A stretch of DNA of 39,754 nt from Burkholderiaceae bacterium (GTDB taxonomy: Bacteria; Pseudomonadota; Gammaproteobacteria; Burkholderiales; Burkholderiaceae_D). The notes beneath the pieces were generated by a model that was given only the letters and a program-made list of their open reading frames with translations, was not told the origin of the DNA and made no database searches. Below are positions 33,923 to 39,754 of this stretch, one piece after another. Numbering within the stretch: position 1 is the first letter of the stretch; every line of letters begins with the position of its first letter. The DNA lies in NCBI GenBank assembly GCA_031266815.1, contig JAISAG010000146.1:1-39754 (forward strand), given 5' to 3'. Both the position numbers and the translations under genes were made by a program.

Positions 33923-34381
33923 TCACGCGATTTCCGCAATCAATTCCATTTCGAGGCAGGCGCCCAACGGAATTTGGGCTACCCCAAAAGCGGAGCGGGC
34001 GTGTCGGCCCTTTTCGCCAAAAACCTCTACCAGCAAATCGGATGCGCCGTTTGTAATCAGGTGGTGATCAGTAAAGTTATCTGTCGAATTCACCAGACTC
34101 AACAGTTTGACAATACGTGTGACGCGATTCAAATCGCCCTCCGCCGCCAATTGCAGCGTGGCAATCATGTCAATGGCAACATTCCTGGCCGCAGCGCGCC
34201 CTTCTTCAACGGAAAGGTTCCTGCCGAATTGTCCGACCAGCGGCCCGGCATCTCTTTTGGCAATGTGTCCAGACAGAAACACCATGTTCCCTGTCCTGAC
34301 AAACATCACATACGACGCAACCGGCACAGACACGGACGGAAGCGTAATCCCCAATGATTTCAATCTTTCATGGCAAGACAT
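33923..34381 (-). CDS. RidA family protein (YjgF_endoribonc type)
   Basis: This 152-residue protein belongs to the YjgF/YER057c/UK114 superfamily, in the branch often annotated as endoribonuclease-like. Characteristic stretches are VFLSGHIAKRD, LSVEEGRAAARNVAIDMIATLQ, and the C-terminal ARSAFGVAQIPLGACLEMELIAEI. The Arg before SAFGVAQIPLGA sits where RidA proteins contact imine/enamine substrates. True RidA deaminates reactive 2-aminoacrylate; whether this subgroup does so is not settled. AGGAG precedes the ATG at 34381. It begins 51 bases after rfbA and may share its transcript, but no functional link to nucleotide sugars is known to me. Confidence 0.85.
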   Translation of the reverse strand: MSCHERLKSLGITLPSVSVPVASYVMFVRTGNMVFLSGHIAKRDAGPLVGQFGRNLSVEEGRAAARNVAIDMIATLQLAAEGDLNRVTRIVKLLSLVNSTDNFTDHHLITNGASDLLVEVFGEKGRHARSAFGVAQIPLGACLEMELIAEIA

Positions 34382-34432
34382 GTTTTCTCCTGACTGCACC
34401 TTAAAAAGAGGTGCGGGAACGAAACGAATCCA

Positions 34433-35332
34433 TCAGAAGCCCTTCTCCTGAGGGAGCGTTCCGTCTCTCAGCAAACGCAAAAGGTACTGCCCGTAGCCGC
34501 TGCCTAACAGCGGCTGTGCCAGATTTTCCAACTGTGTCGCCCCTATCCATCCCCCCCGAAACGCGATTTCTTCAGGGCAGCATATTTTCACGCCCTGTCG
34601 GTTCTGCACAACGGAAACATACTGACTTGCTTCCATGAGTGAATCATGCGTCCCTGTATCCAGCCAGGCATAGCCACGCCCCAGCTTTTCCACATGCAGG
34701 CGGGATTGCGTCAGATACAAGCTGTTCAGGTCAGTGATTTCCAGTTCCCCGCGGACGGAAGGACGCAAGGTTTTGGCAAGGCCAACAACTTGCGCGTCAT
34801 AAAAATACAGCCCCGTTACGGCATAGTTCGAACGCGGATGCGATGGCTTTTCATCAATGGACAAGACCCTTCCCTCGCCATCGAAACTGACTATGCCGTA
34901 GCGGGTGGGGTCGTTTACATGGTAGGCGAAAACCGTCGCGCCCTCCGTGCGGGTTGCGGCTTTTTTCAGCATGGCGGGAAGTCCATGTCCGTAGAAGATG
35001 TTGTCTCCCAATATCAGTGCCGATGGCGCGTTTCCCAGGAAAGGCTCGCCTATCAGAAAGGCTTGTGCCAGCCCATCCGGCGATTCCTGGATGGCGTAAT
35101 GCAGGTTCAGCCCCCACTGCGCACCTGTTCCGAGCAATTGCTCAAAACGCGGGGTGTCCTGAGGGGTGGAAATGATGAGAATGTCGCGGATACCGGAAAG
35201 CATCAGCACACTCAAGGGATAGTAGATCATGGGTTTGTCGAACACGGGAAGCAATTGCTTGCTAATCGCCAATGTTGCCGGATGCAGGCGCGTTCCCGTC
35301 CCTCCCGCCAGAATAATTCCCTTGCGTTTCAT
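34433..35332 (-). CDS. rfbA: Glucose-1-phosphate thymidylyltransferase
   Basis: RfbA makes dTDP-glucose from glucose-1-phosphate and dTTP, the first step of dTDP-rhamnose and related sugars. The 299 residues show the nucleotidyl-binding GGTGTRLHP at 10-18, [16 protein letters not shown] just after, GDNIFYG with the metal Asp, and the C-terminal CPEEIAFR. It follows rfbB directly: its ATG at 35332 overlaps the rfbB TGA (ATGA), so it is translated by coupling. The frame upstream continues but is inside rfbB. No rfbC or rfbD lies in the window. Confidence 0.97.
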   Translation of the reverse strand: MKRKGIILAGGTGTRLHPATLAISKQLLPVFDKPMIYYPLSVLMLSGIRDILIISTPQDTPRFEQLLGTGAQWGLNLHYAIQESPDGLAQAFLIGEPFLGNAPSALILGDNIFYGHGLPAMLKKAATRTEGATVFAYHVNDPTRYGIVSFDGEGRVLSIDEKPSHPRSNYAVTGLYFYDAQVVGLAKTLRPSVRGELEITDLNSLYLTQSRLHVEKLGRGYAWLDTGTHDSLMEASQYVSVVQNRQGVKICCPEEIAFRGGWIGATQLENLAQPLLGSGYGQYLLRLLRDGTLPQEKGF

Positions 35333-36396
35333 GCCTGGTGTCCGTATTGTCCGCTTATCCAGGCGCGATAACTCCCGTCTATCACGCCGGATACCCATGC
35401 CTGATTGTCCAGGTACCATTGTACTGTCTTGCGCATACCCGATTCAAAACTTTCCTGCGGCTTCCAGCGCAATTCCCGCTCAATTTTGCTGGCAGAAATG
35501 GCGTAACGGCGGTCATGTCCGGGGCGATCTTTTATGTGGACAATCTGGTCACGGTATGTGCGCCCATCTGAGCGGGGGCGTAGCGTATCCAGGATGGCGC
35601 ACAGGGTATGGACGACTTCCACATTGGTTTTTTCGTTCCAGCCGCCCACATTGTAGGTTTCCCCAACACGACCGTCGGCAAGCACATGGCGAATAGCCGT
35701 GCAGTGGTCGCCAACATACAGCCAGTCCCGAATTTGTTTTCCATCGCCATAGATGGGTAAAGTTTTTCCTGTCAGGGCATGATGAATGACCAAAGGTATC
35801 AGTTTTTCGGGAAACTGGTAGGGACCATAATTGTTCGAACAGTTAGTAGTCAGGACGGGCAACCCATGGGTGTGGTGGTAAGCGCGCACCAGGTGGTCGC
35901 TTGCCGCCTTGCTCGCGGAATAGGGATTATTCGGCGCATAAGGACTTGTTTCGGAAAAGGGAAGCGCATCCTGCGTCAGCGAGCCGTACACTTCGTCAGT
36001 CGATATGTGCAGAAAACGAAAGGCCTCCCTGCGTTTGTCATCCAGCGCGTCATAGTGGCGTCGTGCGGCTTCCAGCAAGTTAAATGTTCCCACCACGTTG
36101 GTCTGGATGAAGGCGTCCGCTTCCAGTATGGAACGATCAACATGGCTTTCCGCAGCGAAGTGAACGATGGCACGAATCGGGTGAGTAACAAGCAGTTCTT
36201 CCAGCACTTTTCTGTCCGCTATATCTCCATGCACAAAAACATGGCGGGCATCTTCCCGCAGGGAATCCAGGTTCCTGACATTGCCCGCATAGGTCAGCTT
36301 GTCCAGATTGATAACGGTTTCATCCGACAAAGATAACCAGTCCAGCACAAAATTGGAGCCGATAAATCCCGCGCCGCCTGTTACCAGTATCGCCAT
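35329..36396 (-). CDS. rfbB: dTDP-glucose 4,6-dehydratase
   Basis: RfbB converts dTDP-glucose to dTDP-4-keto-6-deoxyglucose using bound NAD, the second step of dTDP-rhamnose synthesis. The 355 residues have the extended SDR features: GGAGFIG at 7-13, the catalytic T133-D134-E135 triad in STDEVYG, and Y159/K163 in PYSASK. ATG at 36396 follows AAAGGGG; the longer frame to 36432 is not family-like. Its stop overlaps the rfbA start. It heads the minus-strand unit rfbB-rfbA and is divergent from the unknown lipoprotein. An AT-rich stretch (about 36490-36530) in the 218-base gap probably contains its promoter. Confidence 0.97.
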   Translation of the reverse strand: MAILVTGGAGFIGSNFVLDWLSLSDETVINLDKLTYAGNVRNLDSLREDARHVFVHGDIADRKVLEELLVTHPIRAIVHFAAESHVDRSILEADAFIQTNVVGTFNLLEAARRHYDALDDKRREAFRFLHISTDEVYGSLTQDALPFSETSPYAPNNPYSASKAASDHLVRAYHHTHGLPVLTTNCSNNYGPYQFPEKLIPLVIHHALTGKTLPIYGDGKQIRDWLYVGDHCTAIRHVLADGRVGETYNVGGWNEKTNVEVVHTLCAILDTLRPRSDGRTYRDQIVHIKDRPGHDRRYAISASKIERELRWKPQESFESGMRKTVQWYLDNQAWVSGVIDGSYRAWISGQYGHQA

Positions 36397-36548
36397 ATCC
36401 CCTTTCCGTTCAACATGATGTTGCGTTGCCACCTTGCAAGCCGCCCATTCTACCCGAAGTGATGCATCGGCACGGCCCGACTTTGCGCTATAGATATAAC
36501 CGTATAATTCTATTGGATATTTTTAGCCATAAAAACCCATACCCGCAA

Positions 36549-36577
36549 GTGTCACTGCGAACGCGCTGTGCTAAACT
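36549..36577 (+). promoter_or_regulatory. Possible promoter of the unknown lipoprotein gene
   Basis: GTGTCA (36549-36554), a 17-base spacer and TAAACT (36572-36577) preceded by TGC (extended -10). The expected start would lie about 30 bases before the ATG at 36615. TATAAT at about 36512 is an alternative with a poorly spaced -35. Confidence 0.4.
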
Positions 36578-36614
36578 CGCCCGGACAGCTGTCGGTTAAT
36601 TGACGGAAAAGCCC

Positions 36615-38273
36615 ATGCGCACGCAACACCCTGGCTGTATTTTCATTCTTGTCTCGTGCCTTCTCTTGTCTGGATGCGAGTCAGCGATATATGCAAGCAT
36701 GCATGTGATCACCATCCCGCGCCGACTGGATGAAGCCCGCAGCGAAGAAGCGAGAGAAAGGCGGCAGACGGCAGAGCGCCGGGAGCGTTACGGCAAGTAC
36801 AACTGCCCGGATGCTTTCGTTGACATCTGTTGGGAATTCAGCCCCGCAGACGCCCACTCGGCAACATCCGCACCGCCGCCCTGGGAAACGTATGAAAAAA
36901 TCGTCAGCCACTTGCGCGAGCAACCACTGCCGCTGGACGACGAACGCAGCCTCAAGGTCTATCAGGGCGTGCGCGGAAGTTTGTTAAAGGCGCTGACAAA
37001 AAAGCAGTATGCTGCGGCGCTTGCTGATGCGGCGCATTTCATCCAGTCACCCAGGGCCGGGGATGGCATCAGCGCGGCCATGCTGCTGAGCGCGCTGACC
37101 CGGACCCTGCTCCCCCTACGCCTTCATCTGTCCTCACCGGATGAACGGCGGCTGGCAGGCGAGGTCGCGACGCTCCTTGTTCCAGCCTACGAGCGCGCGT
37201 TAACCGAGCTCTCAGACGCCGCGAAAAAATCCCGGTTACATATAGATAAGCATGGCGCCGCCTATGCACTCGCGAGGGCAGAATTCTGTCTGGGCTCCGC
37301 CTATGAATTCGCCGCGTTTGTTACGCAAGACCCGGCAGAAAAAAAGCGCCTTTTGTCCAAGGCCTTTGCCGTATATGCTCGGGTGGCGACCCAGGTAACG
37401 GAAGGCGGTTACTGGACCAGTCCGAGCGCTTACTGGGTCAATTCAATCGGGGCATTCATCGCCGCCAGCCGGGTGGCGGTAACGGATGCGGAACGCCTGG
37501 AACTGGCCCGCCACACAACGCGTGCCATGAGTACAGCATTGCGGCGGGTCACTTCCGCAGAGCGGGCCGCAGCCAACACGAGGCTCTATGCTGCACACTA
37601 CAACTCGTTCTCCTCCTTTAGGGTGAATGGCTACCTGTACAACGATGTGCCGCCTGGCTCCCCTCGTCCGACCTCCCTTTTCGGGAAGCCTCCCACTTAC
37701 ATATCGGACGGAAAAACACCCGACGGGAAAACACGACCAATGCCAACACGGCTGGGACACACATGGATAAATCAAGCCATTCTGGCAATTTGGGAGGACT
37801 GTGAAAGTGCGGACGCCCGCCGCGCTGCGGTTGACACCCTGATGGGTCTGTACGCGGTCGGAAAGGATTCGGGAGATACCTATAAAGGCGCCATTGCCAT
37901 GCTAATGCTGGAACTGTACGCCCAATCCGGCGACGAGCATTGGCTACGCGACGCGCCCGCCTACCTGCGCGCGGGCGGCGATTCCCTGCCCGCCAGCGAG
38001 TGGAAAAAGCTGGCGGCGCAAGCCCGCCAGCGCCGGGCGGAACTCGTGGCCCAACTGGACGACCCATCCCTGTGCCGCGATGCCGACGGCCTGGTTATCC
38101 GTTGGCGAGGTGACCTGATTACGGACCGGCGGATGTGCGCCACGGTGCGCGACCTCATTGCCCGGCACCCGATGGTATCGGAAAGGCGCCCGTCCCGGCT
38201 GGGAGCTGAATACGGAACCGAGCGCTATGTTTGGGAACGAGAGTCCGTTCGGAGAAGCGCGTCAAAATCGTAA
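36615..38273 (+). CDS. Predicted lipoprotein of unknown function, helical repeat-like
   Basis: I do not recognise this 552-residue protein. It starts with a lipoprotein signal: hydrophobic 8-18, then L-S-G-C with the lipid cysteine at 21. A charged Arg/Glu-rich segment (about 40-63) and two extra cysteines (NCPDAF, DICWEF) follow; these could form a disulfide in the periplasm. The remainder is mostly Ala-rich amphipathic helices in an arrangement that recalls TPR- or SEL1-like folds but without a clean consensus. A central loop is rich in Gly, Pro and Thr (VPPGSPRPTS..GKTPDGKTRPMP). The gene looks more GC-rich than the rfb genes beside it. ATG at 36615 is preferred over a TTG five codons upstream because it begins the signal peptide. 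Confidence 0.75.
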   Translation: MRTQHPGCIFILVSCLLLSGCESAIYASMHVITIPRRLDEARSEEARERRQTAERRERYGKYNCPDAFVDICWEFSPADAHSATSAPPPWETYEKIVSHLREQPLPLDDERSLKVYQGVRGSLLKALTKKQYAAALADAAHFIQSPRAGDGISAAMLLSALTRTLLPLRLHLSSPDERRLAGEVATLLVPAYERALTELSDAAKKSRLHIDKHGAAYALARAEFCLGSAYEFAAFVTQDPAEKKRLLSKAFAVYARVATQVTEGGYWTSPSAYWVNSIGAFIAASRVAVTDAERLELARHTTRAMSTALRRVTSAERAAANTRLYAAHYNSFSSFRVNGYLYNDVPPGSPRPTSLFGKPPTYISDGKTPDGKTRPMPTRLGHTWINQAILAIWEDCESADARRAAVDTLMGLYAVGKDSGDTYKGAIAMLMLELYAQSGDEHWLRDAPAYLRAGGDSLPASEWKKLAAQARQRRAELVAQLDDPSLCRDADGLVIRWRGDLITDRRMCATVRDLIARHPMVSERRPSRLGAEYGTERYVWERESVRRSASKS

Positions 38274-38391
38274 TGTCAATTCAACCGCCTTCCCCGATTT
38301 GCAAACCGTATTATGGATTCATCGGAATTTGGCGATGCCCCCCGTCACATCCCGGTGGCCTGATCGCCCCGGGAAAGGAATGCGGGCGCCC

Positions 38392-38826
38392 CTACCCATA
38401 CCGTTTTTTTGCTTGCCGCTTGAATGAATCAATCAATGTAAACGAGATGACATCAAAAACAGGGGCAAGGATTGCGGAAAGCAGCTGGCTTGAGAATTGG
38501 TAGTGCATGGAAAATTCAATCTGGCAACGATTTTTGGGCAATGCCGCGAATGTCCATTGTCCATGCAGTTGATCAAACGGTCCATCAACCAGGTCAAAGC
38601 GAATGGATTCCGGCTTTGCGTGCGTATTGTGGGTGGTAAAGCTGAATTTCAATCCGCGAAAATCGCCGAACAGGGTAATCACCGCCTGATTGGGCTGATC
38701 CCCCTCCACGATCTGGGCGCGGGTGCACCAGGGCAGAAAATCGGGATATGCCCGCACATCGCTGACCAGCTCGTACATTTGCTCAATGCGATAGCTGAGG
38801 GAAAGGGATTTCCGGATGCTCTTCAT
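38392..38826 (-). CDS. ratA: RatA/Coq10 family START-domain protein
   Basis: The 144 residues form a START/Bet v1-like domain with the RatA opening (a short strand, then Y.IEQMYELVSDVRAYPDFLPWC) and the closing helix FDVISFTLIDSFKRQAKKRYG. In E. coli RatA was reported to block 70S formation, while its homologue Coq10 binds ubiquinone and supports respiration; either role could hold. The gene is divergent from smpB with 34 bases between, the same pairing as in E. coli. The usual partner ratB/rnfH is not downstream: the next 118 bases hold no gene, and then the unknown lipoprotein ends on the opposite strand. Confidence 0.93.
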   Translation of the reverse strand: MKSIRKSLSLSYRIEQMYELVSDVRAYPDFLPWCTRAQIVEGDQPNQAVITLFGDFRGLKFSFTTHNTHAKPESIRFDLVDGPFDQLHGQWTFAALPKNRCQIEFSMHYQFSSQLLSAILAPVFDVISFTLIDSFKRQAKKRYG

Positions 38827-38836
38827 ACGGATGTTT

Positions 38837-38845
38837 TGTTAGAAT
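38837..38845 (+). promoter_or_regulatory. Predicted extended -10 promoter of smpB
   Basis: TG-T-TAGAAT is followed by GAGGA and the smpB ATG at 38861. The leader would be very short. Any -35 would lie inside the 5' end of ratA; none is clear. Confidence 0.5.
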
Positions 38846-38860
38846 GGGCCTGAGGACAAT

Positions 38861-39340
38861 ATGAACAAGAAGAATACAGCAACCCGTTCTGCAACGATAG
38901 CGGATAACAAAAAGGCGTTTCATGACTACTTTATTGAGGAGCGCTTCGAGGCAGGGGTTGTGCTGGAGGGATGGGAGGTCAAGGCGATCCGCGCAGGACG
39001 CGCCCAACTGAAGGAAGCCTATGTCATTGTCAGGCAGGGAGAGATTTTCCTGCTCGGCTCGCATATCAGCCCACTGCTTACGGCGGGAACCCATATTACA
39101 CCCGACCCGACCCGCACACGAAAACTGCTCCTGCACCACACAGAAATCAGTAAATTAATCGGCAAGGTGGAACGCGCCGGCTACACGATGGTGCCTCTGA
39201 ATCTGCACCTTTCCAAAGGGCGTATCAAGTGCGAGATTGGCCTTGCCAAAGGGAAAAAGCAGTACGACAAGCGGGAGACGCTCAAGGAGCGGGACTGGCA
39301 ACGGGAACAGCAGAAAGTTATGAAGCAGAACCGGCGGTAG
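38861..39340 (+). CDS. smpB: SsrA-binding protein
   Basis: SmpB binds tmRNA and brings it to stalled ribosomes for trans-translation. The 159 residues are the standard length with the full OB-fold: [32 protein letters not shown] near the start, [13 protein letters not shown] in the middle, and [32 protein letters not shown] before the basic tail. The tail ([15 protein letters not shown]) is the part that enters the mRNA channel. The ATG follows GAGGA. tmRNA itself (ssrA) is not in the window. Confidence 0.97.
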   Translation: MNKKNTATRSATIADNKKAFHDYFIEERFEAGVVLEGWEVKAIRAGRAQLKEAYVIVRQGEIFLLGSHISPLLTAGTHITPDPTRTRKLLLHHTEISKLIGKVERAGYTMVPLNLHLSKGRIKCEIGLAKGKKQYDKRETLKERDWQREQQKVMKQNRR

Positions 39341-39754
39341 GTGTGGCGTTTCAGCGGGTTGTTCTCGCAGTAGCTGCTTGCATCATCGTTGATCAACCGT
39401 AGAACAGGCGCATCACGGTGTTGCGTCTTGTGCGGTATCGCCGTTTCCCGTGGTAGCCGTTGCGTTATCGTTTCTCGCGCGACATCCCGTATCACCATTC
39501 TCCTCGCGTTTTTTTGGCGGGATAGTGTTGCGCCAAAGCAACATTTATGCGCCTATCTACCGCAAAAGCGTTACTTATAAGCAACATTTAACGTTTTCGT
39601 GCCGGTGAATGACAACACCTCGTGTTAGGGTCAGTCCTGTGGGTTGGGAATGTTCCAGCATGCCAATCCTCTTGGGTACCTTTCCTTTGAACCGACCTTA
39701 CAATCCCGCAAAAACCATGAAAAACACTGATAAAACAATAGCTTACCCCCCCCC
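39341..39754. other. Region after smpB with no convincing gene
   Basis: No frame in these 414 bases has both a ribosome binding site and a family look, and no terminator is obvious after smpB. The region is fairly rich in short repeats (see the direct repeat at 39536). An ATG at 39717 opens a frame that runs off the edge, without a ribosome binding site. The window ends in nine C. Confidence 0.55.
39536..39590. repeat. Direct repeat AAGCAACATTTA (two copies)
   Basis: Identical 12-base copies lie at 39536-39547 and 39579-39590, 43 bases apart start to start, about four helical turns. The spacing would suit cooperative binding of a regulator, but this may be chance. Confidence 0.5.

Noticed and set aside
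36600-36614. TTG as start of the unknown lipoprotein
   Set aside because: The ATG at 36615 directly starts a proper lipoprotein signal; the TTG only adds five residues.
38392-38826. ratA as the toxin of a type II toxin-antitoxin system
   Set aside because: No partner antitoxin gene is adjacent, and the START-domain family fits a Coq10-like housekeeping role at least as well.
39717-39754. ATG opening a frame that runs off the right edge
   Set aside because: No ribosome binding site, only 12-13 codons visible, and the last three come from the C-run; too little to call.

Overview
The window looks like a chromosomal stretch of a betaproteobacterium of the order Burkholderiales, most likely an anaerobic Oxalobacter-like or other gut-associated lineage. 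The basis is gene order and sequence style: yebC-purD-nadD-rsfS-rlmH-maf-rng is the Burkholderiales arrangement. The oxygen-dependent hemF that I recall as usual between purD and nadD is missing. A low-potential ferredoxin/flavodoxin-type protein and an iron alcohol dehydrogenase are present. An alkyltransferase gene (ogt) reads like one from gut Firmicutes. The species assignment is inference; no rRNA is present.

Positions 1-4104 carry the 5' part of a CinA/MoaB-type protein (minus strand, running off the left edge), a small FKBP prolyl isomerase, radC, ispH and glk. Positions 4105-9982 form a plus-strand housekeeping run: yebC, purD, nadD, rsfS, rlmH, maf and rng. Several genes are translationally coupled, and together they cover purine and NAD synthesis, ribosome maturation, nucleotide quality control and RNA processing.

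Positions 9946-18413 are a minus-strand run of dnaE, msbA, a GT9 heptosyltransferase-like gene and a membrane sulfatase-fold phosphotransferase. The last three form an apparent lipid A/LPS export-and-decoration cluster. The sulfatase gene probably has a one-base frameshift in a C6 tract. Positions 18538-25305 (minus) hold an RhlE-type helicase overlapped by an iron alcohol dehydrogenase, a DUF3829-like lipoprotein, and a mechanosensitive channel / FUSC-type membrane protein / mdaB group. A secreted rhodanese (plus) and a PAS-GAF-GGDEF-EAL protein (minus) follow, converging on each other.

Positions 28525-30240 carry an EFR1-like flavodoxin-ferredoxin fusion and a beta-hydroxyacid dehydrogenase. 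Then come tRNA-Asn with a perfect consensus promoter and its own terminator, rpmE2 (type B L31) with a long leader and a UUCG terminator, and a GT39/ArnT-like membrane glycosyltransferase. Positions 33166-36396 (minus) hold rfbB-rfbA (dTDP-sugar synthesis), a RidA-family gene and the transferred-looking ogt. A large unknown lipoprotein (plus), ratA (minus) and smpB (plus) close the window. The last 400 bases have no convincing gene and end in a C9 run.

I found no CRISPR array, IS element, prophage, integrase or recognisable defence system. The items most worth checking are the sulfatase frameshift, the rpmE2 leader inverted repeat, the unknown 552-residue lipoprotein, the acquired ogt, and the coupled dehydrogenase/helicase pair.
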